This document shows, piece by piece, positions 24,477 through 33,888 of a stretch of 64,000 nt of DNA; the first letter of the stretch is position 1; each line of letters opens with the position of its first letter. The notes below the pieces were generated by a model, which saw only the letters and a list, made by a program, of their open reading frames with translations, searched no databases and was not told the origin of the DNA. Source of the DNA: Pseudonocardia sp. HH130629-09 (GTDB lineage Bacteria; Actinomycetota; Actinomycetes; Mycobacteriales; Pseudonocardiaceae); NCBI RefSeq assembly GCF_001294645.1, contig NZ_CP011868.1:4402001-4466000 (forward strand). Reading direction: 5' to 3'. The translations under genes were made by a program, and so were the position numbers.

Positions 24477-25522
24477 GCCGCCATCACATCACGCCGGTCC
24501 GACGACGGGTCCCACCCCACGCGGGCGGCGGGCGCGACCACCGGCTCGGCGGACCCTCCGTCGCGCACCCGCCCTGGTGGGGGCCGGTCCACCTGACGCA
24601 GCGGACGGGTCTCGGCGCGCCATCCCGTCTCCACGCCGTGGCCGGGACGGGCGTCGTCGGAGCAGACGTCGTCGGGGAGGAACGCGGTCAGGCCGGCACC
24701 GGAGTCGTCGACCCCGCACCGGGACAGGGCCGTGGCGAGGACCTCGCGGGAGGTGCGGCCGAGCTCGTGCAGCGGACGGTTGCGGTGCCGGCGCACGCCC
24801 AGGTCGGCCTGTGCGATGGCCGCGGTCCCGCCGACGACGGTGTCGGCGTCGGTGTCGAGCAGCAGGCCGATGTCGACGCCGTAGCCGGTCGCGAACGGGA
24901 GCCGGTCGAGCAGCTCCCGGGTCGCGGCGTACTCACCGCCGATGGGCTGGCGGACGTGCCGCAGCCCGGGCCGGAGCGCGGCGAGCAGGGGGCGGGCGAG
25001 CAGCTCGGTGACACGGCCGCCCTCGTGCCCGCCCGCGTCGTCGCTGCCGCCGGGGCCCACGGAGCCGCCGGGGCCGGTCAGCGGCCGCCGGTGGTAGCCC
25101 TTGACCAGCGCGGTCCCGGGCCGGGTGAGCAGCGGGGCGAGGAGCCGTTCGACGAGCTCGGGGTGCGGGTCGACGAGGTCGGCGTCGACGAAACAGACCA
25201 GGTCGGCGGGGCGTGGCCCGTTCCCCAGCGCGACCACGGCTCGCCACATCGCCTCGCCCTTGCCCGGCAGCACCGGGACACCGGGCACCGCCCGTTCCCG
25301 GCCGAGCACCCGAGCCCCGGCCGCGGCGGCGCGTTCCGCGGTGCGGTCGGTGCTGCCGGAGTCGAGGACGACGAGGTCGTCGACCAGCGGGGGGTCGCCC
25401 TCGCACAGCCGGGTCAGCCCCGCGACGAGCGGACCGACCGTCGCCTCCTCGTCCAGGGCGGGCAGGACGACGGCGACGCGACGGCCGTCCTTGCGGGCGG
25501 CGAGCCGGGCGGCGAGGGTCAC
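24452..25522 (-). CDS. gpgS: Glucosyl-3-phosphoglycerate synthase
   Basis: A GT81 retaining glycosyltransferase transferring glucose from NDP-glucose to 3-phosphoglycerate, first step of glucosylglycerate / methylglucose lipopolysaccharide synthesis. The 356-aa protein has VVLPALDEEATVGPLV, VLDSGSTDRTAE, GKGEAMWRA, the metal-site CFVDADLVDP and QPIGGEYAATRELL with GYGVDIGLL. A Gly/Ser-rich insert (about 152-166) and an extended Arg/Pro-rich tail (about 310-356) are longer than usual. It follows the LOG genes by 4 bp on the same strand. Confidence 0.92.
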   Translation of the reverse strand: MTLAARLAARKDGRRVAVVLPALDEEATVGPLVAGLTRLCEGDPPLVDDLVVLDSGSTDRTAERAAAAGARVLGRERAVPGVPVLPGKGEAMWRAVVALGNGPRPADLVCFVDADLVDPHPELVERLLAPLLTRPGTALVKGYHRRPLTGPGGSVGPGGSDDAGGHEGGRVTELLARPLLAALRPGLRHVRQPIGGEYAATRELLDRLPFATGYGVDIGLLLDTDADTVVGGTAAIAQADLGVRRHRNRPLHELGRTSREVLATALSRCGVDDSGAGLTAFLPDDVCSDDARPGHGVETGWRAETRPLRQVDRPPPGRVRDGGSAEPVVAPAARVGWDPSSDRRDVMAAWGSPSRT

Positions 25523-25526
25523 GGGC

Positions 25527-26123
25527 TCAGACGAGCGGACGGGCGCACTCGTCGAGCGCCACGCCGGTCAGCCCCGCGGGGTCGGCCGGGGCGGCGTCGT
25601 CACCGCGGACCTGCCGCAGCCGCTCGATCGGGGCCCGCGAGGCGAACCCGCGGTCGACGAGCCCGGCGACCCACTCGACGAGGCCGTCCCAGTGGCCGTC
25701 GGGGTCGAGCAGCACGACCGGTTTGCCGTGCAGGCCGAGCGTCCCGGCCGTCCAGACCTCGAACAGCTCCTCGCAGGTCCCGATGCCTCCGGGGAGTGCG
25801 AGGAACGCGTCGGCGCGGTCCTCCATCTGCTGCTTGCGCTCACGCATGCTCTCGACGACGAGCAGCTCGTCGCTGTCGTGGTCGGCCCACTCGCGCTCGA
25901 CCATGGACCGCGGGATGACCCCGACGGTGCGACCGCCGCCGTTCCGCGCGCCGGCCGCGACCGCGCCCATCATCGACTTGCGGCCCCCACCGGAGACGAG
26001 CGTCCAGCCGCGGGCGGCGACGGCGCGGCCGACCTCGCGAGCGAGGTCGAGGTAGTGCGGGGCGACGCCGTCGGAGCTGGCGCAGTAGACGCAGACGGCG
26101 AACCCGGGCTCCGGACCGGCCAT
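25527..26123 (-). CDS. LOG-family protein (TIGR00730, cytokinin-activating phosphoribohydrolase type)
   Basis: A 198-aa Rossmann-like nucleotide hydrolase. VCVYCASSDG at the start, LVSGGGRKSMMGAVAAGA and PGGIGTCEELFEVWT (residues about 110-124) give the catalytic Arg/Glu motif PGGxGTxxE. Homologues release nucleobase from nucleoside 5'-monophosphates, such as cytokinin riboside phosphates. Its ATG at 26123 overlaps the stop of the preceding LOG gene (TGATG), so translation is coupled. Mycobacterium has a single LOG gene here (Rv1205). Confidence 0.88.
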   Translation of the reverse strand: MAGPEPGFAVCVYCASSDGVAPHYLDLAREVGRAVAARGWTLVSGGGRKSMMGAVAAGARNGGGRTVGVIPRSMVEREWADHDSDELLVVESMRERKQQMEDRADAFLALPGGIGTCEELFEVWTAGTLGLHGKPVVLLDPDGHWDGLVEWVAGLVDRGFASRAPIERLRQVRGDDAAPADPAGLTGVALDECARPLV

Positions 26124-26905
26124 CAGTGCGTCTCCTCCCAGGCGTGGTAGGCCTCGTTGACCACGTCGACGGCGTCGTCGATGTCGTCGGTGACGTGCAG
26201 CAGGTCCAGGTCCTTCTCGCTGATCTTGCCGTCGACCAGGACGGTCCTGGCGATCCAGTCGTAGAGACCGCCCCAGTAGTCGCTGCCGAGCAGGACGACC
26301 GGGAACTTGGTGACCTTCTTGGTCTGGATGAGGACGAGCGCCTCGAACAGCTCGTCGAGCGTGCCGAACCCGCCGGGCAGACAGACGAACGCCTGCGAGT
26401 ACTTCACGAACATCGTCTTGCGGGCGAAGAAGTAGCGGAAGTTGATCCCGAGGTCGACCCACGGGTTCAGGCCCTGCTCGAACGGCAGCTCGATGCCGAG
26501 CCCGACCGAGAGCCCGCCCGCCTCGGAGGCGCCTCGGTTCGCGGCCTCCATCGCGCCCGGACCGCCGCCGGTGATCACGGCGAACCCGGCTCCGGCGAGC
26601 CGCGCCCCGAGCTCGCGACCCAGCTCGTACTCCGGGGAGCCGACCTTCGTGCGGGCCGAGCCGAACACGGTCGCCGCGCGCGGGAGCTCGGCGAGCATCC
26701 CGAACCCCTCGACGAACTCGGCCTGAATGCGCAGCACCCGCCATGGGTCGGTGTGCACCCAGTCCGCCGGGCCGCGCGAGTCGAGCAGCCGCTGGTCGGT
26801 GGTGGTCGGCTCGATGCTGCGTTCGCCGCGCAGCACCACCGGGCCTCGCTGCTTCTCGGGCTGCTTCTCGTGCAGCGTCCGGGGATCGGCGTTCTCGTCG
26901 GCCAT
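26123..26905 (-). CDS. LOG-family protein, long form
   Basis: A 260-aa LOG relative with an extra 90-residue basic N terminus (MADENADPRTLHEKQ...) before the Rossmann core. The core shows ATVFGSARTKVGSPEYELGR, ITGGGPGAMEAANRGASEAG and PGGFGTLDELFEALV. This longer class is common in actinobacteria and usually called TIGR00730 family. ATG at 26905 is the best start; 5' extension is repetitive Arg/Pro. Its stop overlaps the next LOG start by TGATG. Substrate unknown; the paired copies may act on different nucleotides or form a hetero-oligomer. Confidence 0.86.
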   Translation of the reverse strand: MADENADPRTLHEKQPEKQRGPVVLRGERSIEPTTTDQRLLDSRGPADWVHTDPWRVLRIQAEFVEGFGMLAELPRAATVFGSARTKVGSPEYELGRELGARLAGAGFAVITGGGPGAMEAANRGASEAGGLSVGLGIELPFEQGLNPWVDLGINFRYFFARKTMFVKYSQAFVCLPGGFGTLDELFEALVLIQTKKVTKFPVVLLGSDYWGGLYDWIARTVLVDGKISEKDLDLLHVTDDIDDAVDVVNEAYHAWEETH

Positions 26906-27065
26906 GGTGATCACGGTATTCGGGCCGCGACGACCGGGCCGCGCCGGTGGGGTCGTGGGCGGTGTCGGCCGGCCCGACGGGGTGTCGGCGGCAGTGTCGG
27001 CGCGGTGTCGCCCAGTGCGGGCCCGTCCGGTGCAGGCCGTCCGGCGCCTTCGGTCAGACAGTGTC

Positions 27066-27125
27066 CGGCCAGGCGGGCTCCGGCCAGGCGGGCTCCGATC
27101 AGGCAAGCTCCGATCAGGCGGAGTC
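27066..27125. repeat. Four tandem 15-bp units spanning the dapE 3' end
   Basis: Units at 27066-27080, 27081-27095, 27096-27110 and 27111-27125 differ by 0-4 bases (first two identical: CGGCCAGGCGGGCTC). The last unit contains the final codons and stop of dapE, so a five-codon segment including a stop was tandemly copied into the downstream region. It fills part of a 208-bp gap before the LOG genes that holds no other feature. Confidence 0.8.
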
Positions 27126-28199
27126 GCCCGCGAGGTAGCGGCGCAGCACCGCGGTGCAGGCGGTAATCGCGTCCTCGGCGACGTGCTCCTCGCGGGTGTG
27201 GGCGAGGTTCGGGTCGCCGGGCCCATAGTTGACCGCCGGGATGCCCAGCGCGGCGAAGCGCGAGACGTCTGTCCAGCCGTACTTCGCCCGCGGCACCGCC
27301 CCGGTCGCGGCGACGAACTCCGCGGCCGCCGGTGCGGACAGACCCGGCAGCGCCCCCGGCGAGAGGTCGGTCACGACGAGCGGGAACCCGTCGAACACCT
27401 CCCGGACGTGCGCGACGGCCTGCTCGGCGGACCGGTCCGGGGCGAACCGGAAGTTCACCGTGACGACGCACTCGTCGGGGACGACGTTGCCCGCGACCCC
27501 GCCGCCGATCCGCACCGCCTGCAGGCCCTCGCGGTACTCGCAGCCGTCGATGTTCACCCACCGCGGCCGGTAGGCCGCCAGCCGCGACAGGATCTCCGCG
27601 GCCCGGTGGATCGCGTTGTCCCCCAGCCACGAGCGCGCCGAGTGCGAGCGCCGCCCCGCGGTCCGCAGCTCGATGCGCAGGGTGCCCTGGCAGCCGGCCT
27701 CGAGCGCACCGTCGGTGGGCTCGCCGAGGATCGCGAGGTCGGCGTCGAGCCAGTCCCGGTGCTCGCGCTCGATGCGGCCGAGCCCGTTGCGCTCCGCCTC
27801 GATCTCCTCACAGTCGTAGAAGATCAGGGTGAGGTCGTGCCGCGGCGCGGCCAGCGTGGCCGCGAGGTGCGCGAACACCGCGTCACCGGACTTCATGTCC
27901 GAGGTGCCGCAGCCGTGCACGATCCCGTCGGCGCGGCGCGACGGCACGTTGTCCGCGATCGGCACCGTGTCGATGTGCCCGGCCAGCAGCACGCGGTGCG
28001 GGCGCCCCAGGTTCGTGCGCGCGAGCACCGCGTCACCGGACCGCAGCACCTCCAGCTGCGGCGTCTGGGACCGCAGCGCGGCCTCGAGCGCGTCGGCGAG
28101 CCGCCGCTCGTCCCCGGACACACTGGCGATGTCGACCATCGCAGCGGTCAGGGTCACCGGGTCGGACGTGAGGTCCAGCGCGGGCAGCGTCGTCGTCAC
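27114..28199 (-). CDS. dapE: Succinyl-diaminopimelate desuccinylase
   Basis: Zinc M20 hydrolase releasing LL-diaminopimelate and succinate for lysine and peptidoglycan. The 361-aa protein has HIDTVP (first metal His and Asp), [26 protein letters not shown] (catalytic Glu) and LGEPTDG, with a late [19 protein letters not shown] carrying the remaining His/Asp region. GTG at 28199 follows TAGCGT (28212-28207) by 7 bp, a leaderless promoter. It is divergent from a frameshifted XRE gene and near dapD, its pathway partner. Confidence 0.93.
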   Translation of the reverse strand: MTTTLPALDLTSDPVTLTAAMVDIASVSGDERRLADALEAALRSQTPQLEVLRSGDAVLARTNLGRPHRVLLAGHIDTVPIADNVPSRRADGIVHGCGTSDMKSGDAVFAHLAATLAAPRHDLTLIFYDCEEIEAERNGLGRIEREHRDWLDADLAILGEPTDGALEAGCQGTLRIELRTAGRRSHSARSWLGDNAIHRAAEILSRLAAYRPRWVNIDGCEYREGLQAVRIGGGVAGNVVPDECVVTVNFRFAPDRSAEQAVAHVREVFDGFPLVVTDLSPGALPGLSAPAAAEFVAATGAVPRAKYGWTDVSRFAALGIPAVNYGPGDPNLAHTREEHVAEDAITACTAVLRRYLAGDSA

Positions 28200-28667
28200 C
28201 GGCCCGACGCTACCGACCCACCAGGACAGCCCTCCGCCAGGACAGCTCTCACCCGCGACCCGCCCGCACCCAGGAGCCCCGGACCGGTCCCGCGCGTCGC
28301 CGGGTCGGTGCCTTGGCCCGCCGCCGCACCGCCGGGGAGGGCTCCTCGGTCGTCGCTTTGCTCTGCTCACCGATACGCAGCACGGGCCTACGAGCGCTTC
28401 GCACGCCCCTGCCGTCGCCGGGCACGACCGGGGTTCCGAATGGTCTCCGGCCGCCTCCAGGGGCGTCCCCGGGGCGCCCCGCTGCGTATCGGTGAGCAGA
28501 GCAAAGCGACGCACGGACGACCACCGTCGGCACGGCCGCTCGGGCCGCGGGCGTCGCGTCGACCGTTGCCGGCACCGCTGACGGGCCGATTGTCCACAAG
28601 CTGGCGAGTTGTCCACAGGTTCGCAGGTCATCGGTGCATCCCGGGCGCGTGGGCGCAGGGTCGGGGC
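28200..28667. other. Divergent intergenic region holding repeat copy 2
   Basis: 468 bp between dapE and the XRE pseudogene. Apart from the dapE promoter at its left edge and the inverted-end element at 28351-28511, I see no gene. AT-richer DNA (TTGTCCACAAGCTGGCGAGTT region, about 28590-28620) lies upstream of the XRE gene, with two TTGTCCACA strings at 28590 and 28610, which may be its control region. Confidence 0.6.
28351..28511. repeat. 161-bp inverted-end repeat element, copy 2
   Basis: Perfect 31-bp inverted ends (28351-28381 and 28481-28511) with the same core GCTCTGCTCACCGATACGC as copy 1, enclosing 99 bp of unrelated sequence. No ORF. The arms extend beyond copy 1's by CGTCG outside and GC inside, so the common unit is about 24-25 bp. 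It lies in a divergent promoter region between dapE and a pseudogene. Confidence 0.82.
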
Positions 28668-29373
28668 ATGGACATCATCGAGGGCGACCGGTTGCCCGAG
28701 GAGCCGCCGCCGGCGCCGGTCGACGTCGTCGTGCCGGATCTGTCCGGACTCGTCCGGCGGGTGCGGCGCAGCGCGGACCTGTCACAGCGGGAGCTCGCGG
28801 AGCGGACGGGGCTGGCGCCGTCGCGCCATCGCCCGGATCGAGAGCCGGTCGCTCGCGCCGGCGCTGGACACGCTGGCGGCGATCCTGGCGGTCGCGGGGC
28901 TGCGGATGGTCGTCGTGGACGCGGAGAACCGGCGGGTGCCGCCGATGGAGGACCCGCCGGGTGACCTGCGTGACGGGGCGGACCGCCGGTTCCCGTCGCA
29001 TCTGGACGTGATCCTCGATCCGCTGCCCGGTGAGTGGTGGGGCGACCGGTACGGCTGCGCGCGCCCGCCGGAGACGTTCCACCGGGATCGGCCACTGCGC
29101 GACGCGATGCGGCGGCGCAGTGTGTGGGAGGTGCGGGTCGCGCAGTTCCGCACCGCGCCGCCACCGCCGACGGTCGAGCACTGGATGGTGCTGCAGGCCC
29201 GGTGCCGGGCGTGCGGGCGGCTCCCGGACCCACCACCGCCGCCGTTCGCGCCGGCCGCGGTGCTCCGCTACCTGCAGGCCGCCGCGGTGCTGCTCGCGGT
29301 GCGGGCGGCCGATCATGCCGACGTGTCCCGGCGCACCCACCGCGGCGTGCCGTGGGCGACGGCGGGACGGTAG
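28668..29373 (+). pseudogene. XRE-type helix-turn-helix regulator, frameshifted
   Basis: The N-terminal frame (ATG 28668) reads [17 protein letters not shown] and [15 protein letters not shown], an XRE helix-turn-helix. The next helix (AIARIESRSLAPALDTLAAI) continues in another frame. The shift is near 28821-28828, where TCGCGCCATC has one base more than expected (TCGGCCATC). The second frame runs to 29373 with a Pro-rich middle and a Cys pair (RCRACG). Intact homologues would be about 235 aa. A sequencing error is possible, but the C/G run is short. The gene abuts dapD (11 bp). Confidence 0.75.
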
Positions 29374-29384
29374 GTTCGGGGCCC

Positions 29385-30320
29385 GTGAGCACCGAGTACC
29401 GCCGCGAAGGCGCTTCCGGAACCGGCCTGGCCACGGTCACGACCGACGGCACCGTCCTCGACGTCTGGTACCCGGCTCCGGTGCTGGGCGGGCACGCGTC
29501 CGACGACGGTGCCGAGCTGCATCCCCTCGTCGGGACGGACGAGCTGCGTGGGGTCCGCACCGAGATCGTGCGCAACGAGATCGGCTCGCTCGCCGACGCA
29601 CCGGCCGACGCCGCCGACGTCTACCTGCGGCTGCACCTGCTCAGCCACCGCCTCGTCCAGCCCCACCAGGTGAACCTCGACGGCCAGTTCGGGCTGCTCG
29701 CCAACGTCGTCTGGACCAACCACGGCCCGTGCCCGCTCCCCGGGTTCGAGCTCACCCGGGCGAAGCTGCGCGGCCGCGGACCGGTGACCGTCACCCACGT
29801 CGACAAGTTCCCGCGGATGATCGACTACGTGATCCCCGCCGGCGTTCGGATCGGTGACGCCGACCGCGTCCGCCTCGGCGCGCACCTGGCCGAGGGCACG
29901 ACCGTCATGCACGAGGGCTTCGTCAACTTCAACGCCGGCACCCTCGGCGCGTCGATGGTCGAGGGCCGGATCTCGGCCGGGGTCGTCGTCGGGGACGGCT
30001 CGGACGTCGGCGGCGGTGCCTCGATCATGGGGACGCTGTCCGGGGGTGGCAAGGAGGTCATCTCGATCGGCCGCCGCTGCCTGCTCGGCGCGAACGCCGG
30101 CCTGGGCATCTCCCTCGGCGACGACTGCGTGGTCGAGGCCGGCCTCTACCTCACCGCGGGCACCAAGGTCACGCTGCCCGACGGCAGCACCACCGCGGCA
30201 CGCGAGCTGTCCGGCCGGAACGGGCTGCTGCTGCGTCGCAACTCGGTGTCCGGCGCGGTCGAGGTGCTGGCCCGCACCGGCGACGGCATCGCCCTCAACG
30301 CCGCGCTGCACGCCAACTGA
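29385..30320 (+). CDS. dapD: 2,3,4,5-tetrahydropyridine-2,6-dicarboxylate N-succinyltransferase
   Basis: Adds succinyl from succinyl-CoA to tetrahydrodipicolinate in lysine and DAP synthesis. The 311-aa actinobacterial form has an alpha/beta N-terminal domain (1-150) and a left-handed beta-helix (about 155-270) with [31 protein letters not shown] and [15 protein letters not shown] hexapeptides, then a C-terminal strand domain. GTG at 29385 follows TAGGTT (29371-29376) by 8 bp, predicting a leaderless message. Confidence 0.94.
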   Translation: MSTEYRREGASGTGLATVTTDGTVLDVWYPAPVLGGHASDDGAELHPLVGTDELRGVRTEIVRNEIGSLADAPADAADVYLRLHLLSHRLVQPHQVNLDGQFGLLANVVWTNHGPCPLPGFELTRAKLRGRGPVTVTHVDKFPRMIDYVIPAGVRIGDADRVRLGAHLAEGTTVMHEGFVNFNAGTLGASMVEGRISAGVVVGDGSDVGGGASIMGTLSGGGKEVISIGRRCLLGANAGLGISLGDDCVVEAGLYLTAGTKVTLPDGSTTAARELSGRNGLLLRRNSVSGAVEVLARTGDGIALNAALHAN

Positions 30321-30373
30321 CGGCCCTGCAGCGGTTCACGGCGGAACACCCACAGGAGCAGGACGGCAGGGAC

Positions 30374-31354
30374 ATGGTGGGTACGGACGGGGCTGCGCAG
30401 CCTCCGGGTAACGACCTCTACGGCGCCGCGGACCTCGGCGAGCCGCTGACCGCGGGGCCGCAGGACCCGGCGGTGGCACACGTCCGTGCGCTGCTGGACA
30501 AGCGGCTGCGCGCGATGCTGCGACACGAGCCCGGTGTGCGCGACGGCTCCGACATCGAGGACCTGCACCAGATGCGGGTCTCAGTGCGGCGGATGCGGGC
30601 GGCGCTCAAGGCCGCCCGCCCCCTGCTCGACCACATCTGGGCGGACCTGCTGCGGGCCGAGCTCGGCCGGCTCGGCCGAGCGCTCGGCCCGGTGCGCGAC
30701 CTCGACGTGATGATCGACCACCTGCGCGGCGAGGTGTCCACGCTGCCCCCGGCCGAGCTGGCCGCCGGTGAGCGGCTGGTCGCGGTGCTGGAGGCCGAGC
30801 GGGTCGGTGCCCGCGCCGAGATGCTGGACGAGCTCGACTCCGACCGGAACGCCGCACTGCGTCGCTCGCTGGTCGAGGCCGTCTCGGCGCCGCTGCCGGA
30901 GCCGCCGGCGGAGGTCGCCCGACCCGAGCTGATCGAGCTGGTCCGGGCCGAGACCCGCAAGCTCGTCAAGGCGGTGCGTCGCGCCGGGCCGAACCCGCCG
31001 GACATGACCTTGCACGACCTGCGGATCCGCACCAAGCGGTTGCGCTACACCGGTGAGCTCGTCGAGCCGGCGATGCGCGACGAGGACGGGTCCCGCACCG
31101 AGGACGCCCGTCAGGTCCGGCGGATGCTCAAGGCCGCGGCCGGGTTGCAGGAGGTCCTGGGTGACCACCAGGACGCCTGCGTCGCCGAGCACCGCATCCG
31201 CGCCCTGCTCGACGAGCTGGGCCCCGGACCCGACGCCCACGAGGTCTTCGTCGGCGGCCGGCTGGTCGAGCGCGAACGGGCCCGCGCCGAGGCACTGCGC
31301 GAGCAGTGGTGGGCCGCGTGGGAGCACCTGGCCGAGCAGGCCGAGGTCCTCTGA
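30374..31354 (+). CDS. CHAD-domain protein
   Basis: A 326-aa conserved histidine alpha-helical domain protein. His residues lie in IEDLHQMRVSVRRMRAALKA (about 62-81), MTLHDLRIRTKRLRYTGELV (about 214-233) and VLGDHQDACVAEHRIRAL (about 261-278), with long charged helices and many Arg/Lys in a four-helix array. CHAD proteins bind polyphosphate and are often near polyphosphate metabolism genes or CYTH proteins; no partner is seen here. It is 54 bp after dapD and ends head-to-head with the MFS gene. Confidence 0.88.
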   Translation: MVGTDGAAQPPGNDLYGAADLGEPLTAGPQDPAVAHVRALLDKRLRAMLRHEPGVRDGSDIEDLHQMRVSVRRMRAALKAARPLLDHIWADLLRAELGRLGRALGPVRDLDVMIDHLRGEVSTLPPAELAAGERLVAVLEAERVGARAEMLDELDSDRNAALRRSLVEAVSAPLPEPPAEVARPELIELVRAETRKLVKAVRRAGPNPPDMTLHDLRIRTKRLRYTGELVEPAMRDEDGSRTEDARQVRRMLKAAAGLQEVLGDHQDACVAEHRIRALLDELGPGPDAHEVFVGGRLVERERARAEALREQWWAAWEHLAEQAEVL

Positions 31355-31367
31355 GCCGACCGCTCAG
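31351..31367. terminator. Short hairpin across two convergent stop codons (CHAD and MFS)
   Basis: CTGAGC (31351-31356) pairs with GCTCAG (31362-31367) around five bases. TGA of the CHAD gene and the complementary stop of the MFS gene lie inside the arms. It is weak alone. Confidence 0.4.
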
Positions 31368-32686
31368 CGCGGGCGGTCCCCGATCCGGACCACCGCGGCG
31401 CCCTGCAGCACGGCACCGATCAGGAGCAGCCCGATCGCGGGCGGGAACCCGGCGGCGTCGATGACCACCCCCATCACCAGCGGCCCGATCCCGGCGGAGA
31501 AGTAGCCGATCCCGAGGCCGAACCCGCTGACGGCGGCGCTGCGGGCCGGGGTCGGCGTCCGCCAGGCGATCACCGTCAGCCCCAGCGGGAACCCCGCGCC
31601 GACCCCGATGCCGATCAGGACCGCCCACAGCCACGGCAGCGGTGAACCCGGCGCGGGGGCGAGCAGCACCCCAAGCGTCCCCGCGGCGGAGCTGAGCACG
31701 GTCAGGGCCGCCCAGAACCGCCACCGGCGTCGTCGCTCGGCCGCGGCCGGGAACAGCAGGGCCGCCGGGATCTGCGCGATGCTCCACACCGCGAGGAGGA
31801 GCCCTGCCGCCTGCGGTGACCAGCCCTGGGACTCGTAGAACGGTGACAGCCAGGTCAGCCAGCCGTAGAAGATCGTCGACGAGCCCGCCAGGTAGCAGGC
31901 GATGCGGCGGGCGAACGGGTCGTGGCGGACCCGGACCTCCTCGGCGACCGACGGGCCGTCGTCGGTCCTGCCCCGCGCGTCCGGGGTGTCCGGACGGGCA
32001 CGACCGATCCGGCTCGCCACCGGTGCCCACACCGCGACGGCGAGCACCGCGGGCACCGCCCACACCGCGAGCGAGAAGGACCAACCGCCCAGCGCGACGG
32101 CCAGCGGCACCGCGACGGCGGAGGCGACCGTCGCGCCGATCATCATCGAGACGACGTAGGCGCCGGTCACCGCGCCGGCCCGCTCGGCCAGGTGCTCCTT
32201 CACGACCCCGGTGAGCAGCACCCCGGACACCCCGATGCCGAGCCCGACCAGCACCGACCCGCCGACCAGGGCGGGCAGTGCCGCCACCGACCGCAGCAGG
32301 CTGCCCACCCCGATCGTCGCCACGGCGACCCCGAGCAGCCGTTCACGGCCGACCCGGGTGGCGACGGCGGCCGCGCCGAACGAACCCGCCGACATCATCA
32401 GCACCGCACCGGCCTGGACCAGACCCGCCGCACCCGCCCCGATCCCGAGGTCGGCGCGCGCGGTCTCCAGCAGCGGCGGGTACCCGGCGAGCCCGGCCCG
32501 CAGGTTCACCGCGAGCGCGAGCACCCCGAACAGGACCAGTGCCGGTCGCACGGCCGGATGCCTCCCGGCCGGTCGCCCCGACCCCGGACCCGGGTCGCGA
32601 TGCGCGGCCGGCCCGGAGGGCGTGCCGGGACCGGACGACGCGGACGGGTCGGCGCCACCGGGGTTGCCGGGACGCGGTGCCTGCAT
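31364..32686 (-). CDS. MFS transporter (CynX/NimT-like)
   Basis: A 440-aa major-facilitator carrier with 12 hydrophobic segments. Helices 1-6 occupy about 60-235 (ALVLFGVLALAVNLRAGLAG in helix 1; GIGVSGVLLTGVVKEHLAER resembles motif-A-type loop). A long charged central loop (about 245-280) precedes helices 7-12. LVGLGIGVSG and GFPLGLTVIAWRTPTPARS fit the cyanate/nitroimidazole branch. ATG at 32686 is supported by AAGGAG seven bases upstream. The cargo is unknown. It converges with CHAD and is upstream of nothing it obviously pairs with. Confidence 0.85.
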   Translation of the reverse strand: MQAPRPGNPGGADPSASSGPGTPSGPAAHRDPGPGSGRPAGRHPAVRPALVLFGVLALAVNLRAGLAGYPPLLETARADLGIGAGAAGLVQAGAVLMMSAGSFGAAAVATRVGRERLLGVAVATIGVGSLLRSVAALPALVGGSVLVGLGIGVSGVLLTGVVKEHLAERAGAVTGAYVVSMMIGATVASAVAVPLAVALGGWSFSLAVWAVPAVLAVAVWAPVASRIGRARPDTPDARGRTDDGPSVAEEVRVRHDPFARRIACYLAGSSTIFYGWLTWLSPFYESQGWSPQAAGLLLAVWSIAQIPAALLFPAAAERRRRWRFWAALTVLSSAAGTLGVLLAPAPGSPLPWLWAVLIGIGVGAGFPLGLTVIAWRTPTPARSAAVSGFGLGIGYFSAGIGPLVMGVVIDAAGFPPAIGLLLIGAVLQGAAVVRIGDRPR

Positions 32687-32784
32687 TCGACGGCTCCTTC
32701 GCCTGCCGGATCGCTGCACCGGCGTCGTGACTGATCCGCCGATCCTCTCCCGAGTCCTTGCCTATCGCAACGACAGTCGGGGGT

Positions 32785-33888
32785 TCAGGCGGTCCCGAGC
32801 CGATCCACGGCGGCGTCGATGCGCTCGTCCGGCGCGGTCAGCCCCACCCGGACGTGCCGGGAGCCCGCGGGCCCGTAGAACTCGCCGGGAGCGACGAGGA
32901 TCCCCAGACCGGCGAGCCGGTCCACGGTGTCGCGGCACGGCTCGTCCGCGCTCGCCCACAGGTAGAGCCCGGCCTGCGAGTGCTCGATCGTGAGCCCGGC
33001 CTTCTCCAGCCCGGCCCGCAGGCGGGTGCGACGGGCGTCGTAGCGGGCGGCCTGCTCGGCGACGTGCGCGTCGTCGGAGACGGCCGCCTCCAGCGCAGCC
33101 TGCACCGGACGCGGCACGATCATGCCCGCGTGCTTGCGGACCTCCAGCAGCCCCGACACCAGCGCCGGGTCCCCGGCGACGAACCCGGCGCGGTACCCGG
33201 CCAGGTTCGACACCTTCGACAGCGAGTGGACCGCCAGCAGGCCGGTGGTGTCGCCGTCGCAGACGTCGGGGTGCAGCACCGAGCGCGGCGCCGGCTCGGC
33301 GTCGCCGGGCAGACCGAGGTAGCACTCGTCGGAGGCGACGACCGCGCCCCGCTCCCGCGCCCAGGTCACGACCTTGCGCAGGTGCTCGACCGGCAGGACC
33401 CGGCCGGTCGGGTTCGACGGCGAGTTCAGCCAGACCAGCCGGATCCGTGCCGGACCGGCGGCGGTGAGGCCGTCGGAACGGACGTGCTCGGCGCCCGCCA
33501 ACCGGGCCCCGACCTCGTAGGTCGGGTACGCGAGCTCCGGGATGACGACGGTGTCGCCAGCGCCGAGTCCCAGCAGCGTCGGCAACCAGGCGACCAGCTC
33601 CTTCGAGCCGATCGTGGGTACCACCGCGGCCGGGTCGACCCCGGGCACGCCGAAGCGCCGCTGCAACGAGGCGACGACCGCCTCACGCAGCGACGCCGGG
33701 CCGTGCGTCGTCGGGTAGCCGGGCTCGGCGGCGGCCGGCCCGGCCAACGCCTCCCGCAGCACCCCGGGGACCGGGTCCACCGGGGTGCCGACCGACAGGT
33801 CGACGATGCCGTCGGGGTGCGCCGCCGCGCGCTCGCGCGCGCCGGTCAGCGAGTCCCACGGGAAGTCGGGGAGGTCGAGCCTGCTCAC
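32785..33888 (-). CDS. dapC: N-succinyldiaminopimelate aminotransferase
   Basis: A 367-aa PLP fold-type I enzyme in the succinylase lysine route. Visible: [47 protein letters not shown] (substrate loop with Asn), DECYLGLPG and the Schiff-base Lys in [17 protein letters not shown], with RVGLT near the C terminus. Its ATG overlaps the ferredoxin stop by 4 bp, the same fdxC-dapC pairing as in M. tuberculosis (Rv1177-Rv1178). Confidence 0.92.
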   Translation of the reverse strand: MSRLDLPDFPWDSLTGARERAAAHPDGIVDLSVGTPVDPVPGVLREALAGPAAAEPGYPTTHGPASLREAVVASLQRRFGVPGVDPAAVVPTIGSKELVAWLPTLLGLGAGDTVVIPELAYPTYEVGARLAGAEHVRSDGLTAAGPARIRLVWLNSPSNPTGRVLPVEHLRKVVTWARERGAVVASDECYLGLPGDAEPAPRSVLHPDVCDGDTTGLLAVHSLSKVSNLAGYRAGFVAGDPALVSGLLEVRKHAGMIVPRPVQAALEAAVSDDAHVAEQAARYDARRTRLRAGLEKAGLTIEHSQAGLYLWASADEPCRDTVDRLAGLGILVAPGEFYGPAGSRHVRVGLTAPDERIDAAVDRLGTA

